Part shown: piece after piece, positions 1 to 7,920 of the stretch | Layout of the letters: every line of letters starts with the position of its first letter | Position numbering within the stretch: position 1 is the first letter of the stretch | Origin: an uncultured Methylobacillus sp. | GTDB lineage: Bacteria > Pseudomonadota > Gammaproteobacteria > Burkholderiales > Methylophilaceae | DNA: 31,042 nucleotides | Direction of reading: 5' to 3' | Assembly (NCBI GenBank): GCA_946478965.1 | Contig: CAMLDQ010000022.1 | Span: 1-31,042 of the forward strand | The notes under the pieces: model-generated | The model's database searches: none | Seen by the model: only the letters and a program-made list of their open reading frames with translations | Told to the model about the DNA's origin: nothing | Program-made: the position numbers and the translations under genes

Positions 1-1079
1 TAGCTGGGATTTAGACCAGGTATATTGAGATACCAGATTGCGCTGAAGGCAAACAGCAAGCATCCATATACGAGAATGTTTTTATGCCCCCATCGAGAGG
101 CAATTCTGCCGCTGATAATGGCGACAGGAATGACGATCAATGGGCCTGGCGTGATCGCCAATCCAGCCTTAGGTAGGCTGTAGTGCCAAATTTTGGTCAT
201 GAAAAAAAAGAACGAGAAGAACATGGTTGCGAATGTAATGGAGAACAGCAAAGCTGCCATGTTCACGAAGCTATATGTTCTATTCCTGAAAAGTCCCAGG
301 TCAATCAATGGGTCAGCAGTGTTTCTGCACCATAGAACGAATGCCAGCAGCCCGGATAAGCCAAAGCTCATTATCAGGAAAATCTGAACGAGCGATAGCT
401 GTCCGGACCTGATTTCAATAATGCATGTTGTCAGGAGTGATACGGACAGAATAATCAAACCCATGCCGACGGCATCAAATCGAACATGGGTCTGTGAGCT
501 TCCTGACTCATGAAGCGACCGTACTCCCTTTAACAGGCAATACGCCCCCACCGGAATGTTAACGAAAAACGCCCACTCCCATCCCATGGCATCGACGATG
601 AAAGAGCCGGATGCGGGGCCAATAGCCGCAGCAAGGGCACCCACTGCTCCCCATGCGCTGATGACTTGAGATCTCTTGGAATGCGGGAAGGCTTCCAGGA
701 TAAGTGACAGGGATGAGGGCCCCAATAATGCTGCTCCAAACGCCTGGAGCACCCGGGCTGCAATCAGCATGTAAATGTTGGGGGCTACCCCACACAGAAA
801 CGATGCCAGGACAAAGAGTCCCACGCCGTACATGAAGACTTTCTTCCTACCGAACTTGTCAGCAATTCCGCCTGCCGGGATCAGGCTGGTCGCGTAAACG
901 ATCGTGTAGGCATTCATCACCCAAGAAATGCTTACGGGATTGGCCTGGGGGAAACTCGCCGCAATATTGTTGAACGCGGCATACAAGATCGTTGTATCTA
1001 TGGATACCAGAAATGTAGCCAGGCTGGCTATCCCGAATATAGGCCAGGGATTTGCGGAAGCGTTTTGTGCGGGATTCAT
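1..1079 (-). CDS. DHA2-family MFS drug efflux transporter, C-terminus cut by window edge
   Basis: My reverse-strand translation gives about 359 residues from an ATG at 1079 and stays open to the window edge, so the C-terminus is missing. The product is an inner-membrane proton-drug antiporter of the 14-helix DHA2 (EmrB/QacA) type. Visible support: an N-terminal helix with VSIDTTILYAAFNNIA, the MFS motif A between helices 2 and 3 (GGIADKFGRKKVF), a helix-5 antiporter-like GAVGALAAAIGPASGSF and the DHA2-type WEWAFFVNIPVG. At least ten hydrophobic segments are visible. It lies 30 bp downstream of a NodT-type channel gene on the same strand, so the two are probably co-transcribed. No EmrA-type adaptor gene lies between them; one could lie beyond the edge. 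No clear ribosome binding site precedes the ATG. The family is confident; the substrate is unknown. Confidence 0.88.
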   Translation of the reverse strand, partial: MNPAQNASANPWPIFGIASLATFLVSIDTTILYAAFNNIAASFPQANPVSISWVMNAYTIVYATSLIPAGGIADKFGRKKVFMYGVGLFVLASFLCGVAPNIYMLIAARVLQAFGAALLGPSSLSLILEAFPHSKRSQVISAWGAVGALAAAIGPASGSFIVDAMGWEWAFFVNIPVGAYCLLKGVRSLHESGSSQTHVRFDAVGMGLIILSVSLLTTCIIEIRSGQLSLVQIFLIMSFGLSGLLAFVLWCRNTADPLIDLGLFRNRTYSFVNMAALLFSITFATMFFSFFFFMTKIWHYSLPKAGLAITPGPLIVIPVAIISGRIASRWGHKNILVYGCLLFAFSAIWYLNIPGLNPS

Positions 1080-1109
1080 GAGTAGCGGTGGTGTCAGATG
1101 CGTATTCGA

Positions 1110-2591
1110 TCAGGGGTTATGCATGGATAAAGCGTTTGGAGATTGAGTTGCCAGATTTCTTTCATCCCAACCCCCACCTAAAGCCTTGAATGCGGCGACT
1201 GCTGAGCGGGCAGCCTCGGTTTGCGCTTGTGCTTTTGCATCGGATGTTCTCAATAGGTTTTCATCGGCGTGCAACACCTCAATCAAGCTGACTACGCCTT
1301 TTTGATACGCGGCAAAAGATGCATTTCGGGCTTGGGAAAACGAGGTCTCGCTTTGTAACAAATATCCTGCTTGTTCTTCACGTTTTACCAAGGAAGAAAT
1401 GGCGTTCTCAACATCCTCTGTCGCTCGAAGTGCAGCTTGACGGTATGCGGCCAGGGCTTCGGCTTCCTGACCTTTCGCCAGCTCTATTTGTGCGTCAATG
1501 CGCCCGAAATCAAACAGGCGCCAGCGCAGGCCGAGGACTCCTGCGGCTTGATTCGCCCCGCTGCTCAACAGATTTCCGGTTGAAATCGCGGTGGCCGTGC
1601 CGAGTAAGGCGCTAATGGAGAATTTTGGGTAGTACTCGGCAATTGCTGCGCCAATCCTGGCATTGCTGGCCGCCAGACGCCGCTCCGCTACAATAAGATC
1701 GGGCCGGCGCCTCAGTAGATCGGCCGGCGTCCCCATGGAAGAGATTTGAGGCGGGGATGGAATATTCTGAATTGGCGTAAGCTCGGCCCTATAAGTGCCG
1801 GGGGGAACGCCAAGCATGACATCGAAACCATTCATGGCCGCCTCGAGACTTGCCTCAAGTGCTGGAATAGCGGCCTGCGTCTGAGCACGCGCGCCTTCAA
1901 CTTGATGGACCTGCAGTTCTGGCGCAAGTCCTTTGCTGTGGAGCAAGTCTACCAGCGCAAGCAGCTTCTGCTGCGTCTCGAGTTGGTGCCGGGCGATGGC
2001 AATACGCGTCTGCAAACTGCGAATGATGATATAAAGGTCGGCGGTTTTCGCAGCAACGGCGAGGCGGGTAGCGTATTTACCAGCTTCGGATGCCTGATAT
2101 TCGGCTATGGCGGCCTCCCGGTCACGATGCAGTCCGCCAAATACATCCATCTCCCAGGAGGCGCTGATATCCGCTTCATACTGACGGCCATTTCTGTCAT
2201 AGTTTGGCGTGGCATTAAGCAGTTGTCCTAGCGGCGTTTCAAGCGATTGGTGATTTCTTGCGGCACTCGCACTAAGGTTGCCGGAGGGTGACAAGGCGAC
2301 GTTTGCCATATGCAGCCCGGATCGTGCCTGACTGATCCGGGCTGAAGCCTGCACCAGATCCAGGTTTTGATCGAAGGCGAGGGACACGAAACGGGTCAAC
2401 AGCGGGTCATTGAACCCTTCCCACCAGGTTTCAAGGTTTGCCTTGGCTACGGCAGATCGCTGTTCTACTTGAGTTTTGCCTAGATAATGATCGGCCAGCG
2501 GCACTTCCGGTTTTATATAGTCCGGCCCCACGGCGCAACCGGCCGATACGCTGGCAAATGTCAAAAGAACGAGGGCTGGACGAAGCACCAT
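1110..2591 (-). CDS. NodT/OprM-type outer membrane efflux lipoprotein
   Basis: TolC-superfamily outer membrane factor of 493 residues, which forms the trimeric exit duct for tripartite pumps. The N-terminus is a lipoprotein signal peptide ending at Cys19 in SAGCAVGPDY, the typical NodT/OprM start. Two OEP repeats follow, with the family phrases LLRRRPDLIVAERRLAASNARIGAA and LFDFGRIDAQIELAKG. I chose ATG 2591 over an in-frame ATG at 2630 because the longer form would add 13 residues ahead of the signal peptide and would be encoded by the operator/promoter DNA. The gene is divergent from the tetR gene and followed by the MFS pump gene. It may serve both the MFS pump and the RND pump across the divergent promoter, since neither has another channel gene here. 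Family very sure; partner assignment inferred. Confidence 0.92.
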   Translation of the reverse strand: MVLRPALVLLTFASVSAGCAVGPDYIKPEVPLADHYLGKTQVEQRSAVAKANLETWWEGFNDPLLTRFVSLAFDQNLDLVQASARISQARSGLHMANVALSPSGNLSASAARNHQSLETPLGQLLNATPNYDRNGRQYEADISASWEMDVFGGLHRDREAAIAEYQASEAGKYATRLAVAAKTADLYIIIRSLQTRIAIARHQLETQQKLLALVDLLHSKGLAPELQVHQVEGARAQTQAAIPALEASLEAAMNGFDVMLGVPPGTYRAELTPIQNIPSPPQISSMGTPADLLRRRPDLIVAERRLAASNARIGAAIAEYYPKFSISALLGTATAISTGNLLSSGANQAAGVLGLRWRLFDFGRIDAQIELAKGQEAEALAAYRQAALRATEDVENAISSLVKREEQAGYLLQSETSFSQARNASFAAYQKGVVSLIEVLHADENLLRTSDAKAQAQTEAARSAVAAFKALGGGWDERNLATQSPNALSMHNP

Positions 2592-2614
2592 AATATTCTC
2601 ACTTGAATAGAGTT

Positions 2615-2648
2615 GTGACCATATTACCATTTAGTCACATGTTGTCAA
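2615..2648 (-). promoter_or_regulatory. Leftward sigma-70-like promoter overlapped by a TetR-type operator
   Basis: Reading leftward, TTGACA (2648-2643), a 16-bp spacer and TAATAT (2626-2621) make a near-consensus promoter for the nodT-MFS operon. An inverted repeat GTGAC-N14-GTCAC (2615-2638) covers its spacer and -10 element. Read leftward it is GTGACTA-N9-ATGGTCAC, exactly the pattern found again at 3304-3327. The site lies between nodT and tetR, so a repressor bound here should control both. The repressor assignment is inference from position and repeat. Confidence 0.72.
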
Positions 2649-2677
2649 ATGATAAAAATAGAGGTACCGTATTTGGC

Positions 2678-3295
2678 ATGAGCAAATCCACATCGCAAGC
2701 TACGCCCCCAAGAGGACCGGTTGACCATAATGTGCGTACGCAAATTATCGAAGCCGCTGACCAGCATTTCAGCCACTATGGATATGAAAAAACAACCGTC
2801 TCCGACCTGGCAAAATCCATCGGCTTTTCCAAGGCATACATCTACAAATTCTTTGACTCGAAACAAGCCATAGGTGAAGTCATATGCGCCAATTGCCTGG
2901 AGGCGATTATTACGAACGTCAAAGAGGAAATTGGTAAGTCGCCAACTCCTTCTTCAAAATTACGATCTCTTTTCAATGGCTTGGTAAAGTATAGCGTCGA
3001 GCTTTTTTTTCAGGATCGCAAGCTGTATGAGATCGCCGCCTTTGCCGCCAGTGAGAAATGGCCGGCCACCATCGTCTATGAAAATGAGATCAAGCAAATC
3101 CTCCTGCAGCTCATCCGCGAAGGCCGGGAAATAGGGGAGTTTGAGCGCAAGACTCCCATCGATGAAACCGTTAACTCTATCCACCTTGTCATGCGGCCGT
3201 TCATTAACCCATTACTGCTGCAGCACAATCTGGACCTGGTCGAAGGGGCGCCTTCGCTGCTGTCCGCCTTGGTGCTTAGAAGCTTGGCGCCATAA
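2678..3295 (+). CDS. TetR/AcrR-family transcriptional repressor of the efflux locus
   Basis: A 205-residue TetR-family regulator. The N-terminal DNA-binding domain is clear: IIEAADQHFSHYGYEKTTV, then the helix-turn-helix at about residues 39-58 (TTVSDLAKSIGFSKAYIYKF) and DSKQAIGEV. The C-terminal ligand-binding half is poorly conserved, as usual. ATG 2678 is preceded by AGAGG at 2660-2664, a somewhat long 13-nt spacing. Upstream in-frame ATGs at 2603 and 2639 would place the operator inside the coding sequence and are less likely. It lies between two divergent efflux transcription units, each carrying the same inverted repeat in its promoter, so local repression released by a drug-like ligand, plus autoregulation, is the natural reading. 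The inducer cannot be told from sequence. Confidence 0.9.
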   Translation: MSKSTSQATPPRGPVDHNVRTQIIEAADQHFSHYGYEKTTVSDLAKSIGFSKAYIYKFFDSKQAIGEVICANCLEAIITNVKEEIGKSPTPSSKLRSLFNGLVKYSVELFFQDRKLYEIAAFAASEKWPATIVYENEIKQILLQLIREGREIGEFERKTPIDETVNSIHLVMRPFINPLLLQHNLDLVEGAPSLLSALVLRSLAP

Positions 3296-3303
3296 ATATC
3301 AAA

Positions 3304-3339
3304 GTGACTATTGACTTAAATGGTCACTTAATAAACAAT
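3304..3339 (+). promoter_or_regulatory. Rightward promoter with a second copy of the TetR-type operator
   Basis: AAGTGAC (3302-3308) and GTCACTT (3323-3329) form a perfect inverted repeat with a 14-bp spacer. The core GTGACTA-N9-ATGGTCAC at 3304-3327 matches the 2615-2638 site in all 15 fixed positions. It overlaps a candidate promoter, TTGACT (3311-3316), 17 bp, AACAAT (3334-3339), which would drive the adaptor-RND operon starting at 3371. Confidence 0.7.
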
Positions 3340-3370
3340 GGGTCCCCATATCTTTATGGAGGGGATCCTC

Positions 3371-4483
3371 ATGCGACGTCCACAACTTGCCTTAATCGCT
3401 GTTATTGGTTTTTTACCCTTGGTACTCATCGGGTGTGCCGAGAAGTCCAGCGCTGATCCACGCACTCTGCCGCCACTGGTCAGGGTAGGGAGCGTTGAAA
3501 CCGCCGTACCTTCATCACGCACTTTCACCGGGACAGTGGCAGCCCGAGTGCAAAGCGACCTCGGTTTTCGTGTCTCGGGAAAAATCCTGGAGCGTTTGGT
3601 GGATGCTGGCCAGCATGTCACATACGGCCAGCCTCTCATGCGCCTTGATCCTAAGGATCTGCAATTGGAGGTGCGGGCACGCCTGGATGCGGTTGCAGCG
3701 GCCAAGGCACGGGCGGATCAAGCTGCAGCAGATGAGCTTCGGAATCGGGACTTGGTGGCTGCCGGGGCCGTATCCGCTTCAACCTACGATCAAGTCAAAG
3801 CTGCCGCCGATTCTGCCAAAGCGCAGCTCAGTGCCGCGGAAGCAGAAGCGGGCGTTGCAAGAAATGCGTCCAGCTATGCCGTTTTGGTTGCGGATGCCGA
3901 TGGCGTGGTCATGGAGACATTGGCTGAGCCTGGCCAAGTGGTCGCTGCCGGTCAGGCGGTAGTGCGAATCGCCCGAGCCGGGCGGCGCGAAGCCATCATC
4001 CACTTGCCGGAAACCCTGCGCCCCGCACTTGGCTCCATTGCGCAAGCCAGTCTTTATGGCAGGGATAGTTCCGTACCTGTAAAGCTCAGGCAGCTATCGA
4101 GTGTGGCTGACACTGTCACGCGTACATTTGAAGCTAGATACGTGCTGGACGGCACCTTAGCTGATGCGCCGCTGGGCGCAACTGTCACCATTCGTATTCC
4201 CGAGAGTCGCGCCAAGCCTCAAAGCAGTCTCCAGGTACCTATCGGGGCTATTTTTGATGCAGGAAAAGGCCCGGGCGTTTGGGCGGTTGAAGGATCGCCC
4301 GCACATGTTTCCTGGCGGGCAGTGAAAATCCAAGGGTTGGGCGATACCTTCGCACGCATCGAGAGTGGCCTCAAAACAGGAGATAGGATTGTCACACTGG
4401 GTGCCAATCTATTGCGAGAGGGTGAACAGGTGCGTGTTGCAGGTAACGAAAGCGCGACCCATGTGGCCGGAGAAGTCCGATGA
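3371..4483 (+). CDS. RND efflux periplasmic adaptor (HlyD/AcrA family) lipoprotein
   Basis: Membrane fusion protein of 370 residues that bridges an RND pump and an outer membrane channel. The start at 3371 is supported by a strong GGAGGGG six bases upstream and by the lipoprotein signal that follows, with lipobox Cys22 (VLIGC). The body shows the family order: a first lipoyl half (FRVSGKILERLVDAGQHV, about residues 60-80), an Ala-rich alpha-helical hairpin (about 100-165), a second lipoyl half (ADADGVVMETLAEPGQVVAAGQ) and a C-terminal beta-barrel and membrane-proximal region ending in GLKTGDRIVTLGANLLREGEQV. It overlaps the next gene by four bases (ATGA), so it is translationally coupled to the RND pump. 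Its promoter carries the second TetR-type operator. Confidence 0.93.
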   Translation: MRRPQLALIAVIGFLPLVLIGCAEKSSADPRTLPPLVRVGSVETAVPSSRTFTGTVAARVQSDLGFRVSGKILERLVDAGQHVTYGQPLMRLDPKDLQLEVRARLDAVAAAKARADQAAADELRNRDLVAAGAVSASTYDQVKAAADSAKAQLSAAEAEAGVARNASSYAVLVADADGVVMETLAEPGQVVAAGQAVVRIARAGRREAIIHLPETLRPALGSIAQASLYGRDSSVPVKLRQLSSVADTVTRTFEARYVLDGTLADAPLGATVTIRIPESRAKPQSSLQVPIGAIFDAGKGPGVWAVEGSPAHVSWRAVKIQGLGDTFARIESGLKTGDRIVTLGANLLREGEQVRVAGNESATHVAGEVR

Positions 4484-7400
4484 GCGCCTTCAACTTATCG
4501 GCACTCGCCGTTCGCGAGCGTTCCATAACGCTGTTCCTGATCATTCTGATTGCATCGGCCGGTGCGATCGCGTTCTTCAAGCTGGGCCGCGCTGAAGACC
4601 CCCCGTTTACCGTCAAAACAATGACGGTGATCACAGCCTGGCCGGGTGCGACCGCGCAGGAAATGCAGGATCAGGTCGCAGAAAAAATCGAAAAGCGCAT
4701 GCAGGAGTTACGCTATTACGACCGGACGGAAACCTATACCCGACCGGGTTTGGCGTTCACGACGGTGACATTGCTGGATAGTACGCCACCGGCCAAAGTG
4801 CAGGAGGAGTTTTATCAGGCGCGGAAAAAAATCGGCGACGAGATCCACAATCTTCCCGCCGGCGTCATTGGTCCATTGGTGAATGATGAGTATGCCGATG
4901 TGACTTTTGCCCTGTTTGCACTTTCAGCGCCAGGAGAGCCGCATCGCTTGCTGGTGAGGGACGCTGAAAATCTGCGCCAGCGCCTGCTTCATGTGGCCGG
5001 CGTGAAAAAAGTAAACATCATCGGCGAACGGCCCGAGCGTATTTTCATCTCTTTTTCTCATGAGCGTTTAGCCACCCTGGGAATTTCGCCCCAGGCAATT
5101 TTTGCAGCGCTGAATAGCCAGAATGCACTGACGCCTGCAGGGTCCATCGACACCAAAGGACCACAAGTATTCATCAGGCTGGATGGCGCCTTTGACCAGT
5201 TGCAGAAAATCCGTGATACGCCGATCTCGGCGCAAGGGCGTACCCTAAAACTGTCGGATGTCGCGACGGTGGAACGCGGCTATGAAGACCCCGCCACTTT
5301 CATGGTGCGTAATAACGGCAAGCCCGCCATTCTGCTGGGCATCGTCATGCGCGACGGCTGGAATGGCCTCGATCTGGGTAAGGCACTCGATACTGAAGTG
5401 TCGGCGATCAATGCGGAACTGCCGCAAGGCATGGGATTGACCAAGGTCACCGATCAAGCCGTCAATATCTCCTCGGCCGTCGATGAGTTCATGGTCAAGT
5501 TTTTCGTGGCGCTCCTGGTGGTTATGGTGGTGTGCTTCCTTAGCATGGGATGGCATGTCGGGATCGTGGTGGCAGCAGCCGTGCCTTTGACCCTGGCGGC
5601 CGTCTTCGTGGTCATGGCCATTACTGGCAAGAACTTCGACCGCATTACCCTGGGATCGCTGATCCTTGCACTTGGCTTGCTTGTCGACGATGCCATCATC
5701 GCCATCGAAATGATGGTGGTAAAGATGGAAGAGGGCTACAGCCGCATTGCCGCCTCGTCCTATGCATGGAGTCATACCGCCGCCCCCATGCTGTCCGGCA
5801 CGCTGGTCACCGCCATCGGTTTCATGCCGAACGGCTTTGCACTTTCCACGGCCGGTGAATACACCAGCAACATGTTCTGGATCGTAGGCACCGCCCTCAT
5901 TGCATCCTGGATCGTGGCGGTGGTATTCACGCCTTACCTCGGTGTCAAGATGCTCCCCGATATCAAAAAGATCGAGGGCGGGCATGAAGCCATTTACAGC
6001 ACCCCGAACTACAACCGTTTTCGCCGCACACTCGGCTCTGTCATACGCCGGAAGTGGCTTGTTGCCACTGTCGTTGTAGGCGCTTTCGTGATGGCGATTC
6101 TCGGCATGGGCATCGTGAAAAAGCAGTTTTTCCCGACGTCGGACCGGCCCGAAGTGTTGATCGAGGTGCAAATGCCTTATGGCACGTCGATCGAACAGAC
6201 CAGTGCCGCAACAGCCAAGGTTGAAGCCTGGCTGGCCAAACAAAAAGAAGCCAAGATTGTCACTTCTTACATCGGCCAAGGAGCTCCTCGCTTTTACCTG
6301 GCGATGTCTCCTGAGTTGCCGGATCCTTCATTCACGAAAATCGTCGTCAGGACGGAAAATCAGGATCAACGTGAGGCGCTGAAGCTTAGACTGCGTCAAG
6401 CCATCGCCGACGGGCTGGCGCCGGAGGCGCGTGTTCGGGTCACGCAACTGGTGTTTGGTCCGTACTCTCCTTTCCCGGTAGCGTTCCGCGTGTCAGGTCC
6501 GGATCCGGAAAAACTGCGTGAGATTGCGTATGAGGTGCGGCAGGTGATGGATGCCAGCCCGATGATGCGCACCGTGAACACCGATTGGGGTGCCAAGGTT
6601 CCCACCTTGCACTTCACGCTCCAGCAAGATCGGATTCAGGCGGTGGGGTTGACGTCCAATGGCGTCGCGCAGCAGCTTCAGTTTCTACTGAGTGGATTGC
6701 CCGTTACCCATGTCCGCGAAGACATACGTACGGTGCAAGTGGTTGCACGCGCGGCTGGAAATATACGTCTTGACCCAAGCGAGATCGGCGGTTTTACCTT
6801 GGTCGGCGCGGCCGGCCAACGCGTTCCATTGTCGCAAGTCGGGACCGTCGAAGTCCGCATGGAGGATGCGACGCTGCGTCGGCGCGACCGCACCCCGACC
6901 ATCACCGTACGCGGCGATATCGCGGAAGAACTGCAGCCGCCTGATGTATCCACCGCAATCAAGGCGCAACTGCAGCCCATCATGGCCAAACTACCGGCGG
7001 GCTACCGCATTGATGAAGCTGGCGCTATCGAAGAGTCAGGCAAGGCGACCAAGGCATTGCTACCCCTGCTTCCCATCATGGTCGCGCTCACTTTGGTCAT
7101 CATCATCCTGCAAGTACGTTCGATCTCAGCGATGATGATGGTATTCGCGACGAGCCCATTGGGCTTGATTGGTGTCGTTCCTACCTTGATCCTGTTCCAG
7201 CAGCCTTTCGGGATTAATACCCTGGTCGGGCTGATCGCGTTGTCCGGTATTTTGATGCGCAATACATTGATATTGATCGGGCAGATTGAACATAACCTGA
7301 AGGAGGGCATGGAGCGTTTCGATGCGGTGGTAGAAGCGACCGTGCAACGCGCCAGACCCGTGATTCTTACCGCCTTGGCTGCTATTCTGGCCTTTATCCC

Positions 7401-7575
7401 GCTCACCCATTCCGTGTTCTGGGGAACGCTGGCGTATACCCTGATCGGCGGTACTTTTGCGGGTACGATATTGACCCTGGTGTTTCTGCCCGCCATGTAC
7501 GCCATCTGGTTCAAGATCAAACCACCAAAGTCCGGTGCAAACGCGTCCCCAGCGCCACTGGGAGCCACTTCCTGA
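4480..7575 (+). CDS. RND-family multidrug efflux permease (HAE-1/AcrB-like)
   Basis: Inner-membrane proton-driven pump of 1031 residues, the usual length for AcrB-type permeases. It has an N-terminal helix (ITLFLIILIASAGAIAFFKL), a first periplasmic domain, a block of five to six helices from about residue 335 and a second periplasmic domain. A final helix block runs from about 850 to 1010. The proton-relay aspartates of helix 4 are present as LGLLVDDAIIAIE (about D403-D404). The early stretch GRAEDPPFTVKTM resembles the TriC-like subgroup more than AcrB itself, by memory only. It overlaps the adaptor gene by 4 bp and is the last gene of the operon. No outer membrane channel follows, so the divergent NodT-type protein or an unlinked TolC must complete the pump. 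Substrate unknown. Confidence 0.95.
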   Translation: MSAFNLSALAVRERSITLFLIILIASAGAIAFFKLGRAEDPPFTVKTMTVITAWPGATAQEMQDQVAEKIEKRMQELRYYDRTETYTRPGLAFTTVTLLDSTPPAKVQEEFYQARKKIGDEIHNLPAGVIGPLVNDEYADVTFALFALSAPGEPHRLLVRDAENLRQRLLHVAGVKKVNIIGERPERIFISFSHERLATLGISPQAIFAALNSQNALTPAGSIDTKGPQVFIRLDGAFDQLQKIRDTPISAQGRTLKLSDVATVERGYEDPATFMVRNNGKPAILLGIVMRDGWNGLDLGKALDTEVSAINAELPQGMGLTKVTDQAVNISSAVDEFMVKFFVALLVVMVVCFLSMGWHVGIVVAAAVPLTLAAVFVVMAITGKNFDRITLGSLILALGLLVDDAIIAIEMMVVKMEEGYSRIAASSYAWSHTAAPMLSGTLVTAIGFMPNGFALSTAGEYTSNMFWIVGTALIASWIVAVVFTPYLGVKMLPDIKKIEGGHEAIYSTPNYNRFRRTLGSVIRRKWLVATVVVGAFVMAILGMGIVKKQFFPTSDRPEVLIEVQMPYGTSIEQTSAATAKVEAWLAKQKEAKIVTSYIGQGAPRFYLAMSPELPDPSFTKIVVRTENQDQREALKLRLRQAIADGLAPEARVRVTQLVFGPYSPFPVAFRVSGPDPEKLREIAYEVRQVMDASPMMRTVNTDWGAKVPTLHFTLQQDRIQAVGLTSNGVAQQLQFLLSGLPVTHVREDIRTVQVVARAAGNIRLDPSEIGGFTLVGAAGQRVPLSQVGTVEVRMEDATLRRRDRTPTITVRGDIAEELQPPDVSTAIKAQLQPIMAKLPAGYRIDEAGAIEESGKATKALLPLLPIMVALTLVIIILQVRSISAMMMVFATSPLGLIGVVPTLILFQQPFGINTLVGLIALSGILMRNTLILIGQIEHNLKEGMERFDAVVEATVQRARPVILTALAAILAFIPLTHSVFWGTLAYTLIGGTFAGTILTLVFLPAMYAIWFKIKPPKSGANASPAPLGATS

Positions 7576-7590
7576 CCTTTACAGCCCAGT

Positions 7591-7625
7591 TGATCAAGCA
7601 CGCCTTCTTAAGTCGTGCTTGATCA
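7591..7625. repeat. Perfect 12-bp inverted repeat downstream of the RND gene (possible terminator)
   Basis: TGATCAAGCACG (7591-7602) and CGTGCTTGATCA (7614-7625) pair perfectly around an 11-base loop, 15 bp after the RND stop codon. No U-run follows, so it would be a weak intrinsic terminator; it may instead block exonucleases at the mRNA 3' end. Confidence 0.55.
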
Positions 7626-7836
7626 TGAGAGCTCTTTGAAAGGTAGCTAGTACTGGATCTGGAACAGCTATCACTCGAAGTAATAAGGAAATCCTGTTCC
7701 CTTGTGACTTCATTCTGAATTCGGGGCTGTCAAGCATGAGGCTTGGAATAAATCCCATTTTGCTTCAACCGACTTAATTATCTTTTATCATTTCTTGATG
7801 TGGAGAATTTAACGTCTGTGGTAGATTGGAATTTGA
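7626..7836. other. Non-coding gap, no gene recognised
   Basis: The stretch between the RND gene and the flavoprotein gene runs from 7576 to 7920. Apart from the two hairpins listed separately, this central part is rather AT-rich. It shows no convincing reading frame with a ribosome binding site and no tRNA-like fold. A small CAAGC/GCTTG hairpin lies at 7731-7745. The flavoprotein promoter should lie here or just below, but no clear -35/-10 pair stands out. Confidence 0.6.
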
Positions 7837-7868
7837 AATGGCTCGGATGCAGATTTGAGCCATTTTTT
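7837..7868 (+). terminator. Rho-independent terminator upstream of the flavoprotein gene
   Basis: AATGGCTC (7837-7844) and GAGCCATT (7857-7864) form an 8-bp stem with a 12-base loop, running into a T-run at 7863-7868. This is a textbook plus-strand intrinsic terminator. It lies more than 260 bp after the RND gene and about 50 bp before the next start codon, so it may end RND read-through, an unannotated small RNA, or act as a leader attenuator. Confidence 0.7.
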
Positions 7869-7920
7869 ATTCCTCCGATCATGATAATTGCTGTATGAAT
7901 AACCGAAATGGGGAGTGTTC

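Noticed and set aside
5245..6279. Long open frame (344 codons) on the minus strand inside the RND gene
   Set aside because: Its product is low-complexity, His/Arg/Gly-rich and matches no fold; it is the antisense shadow of a strongly supported RND permease.
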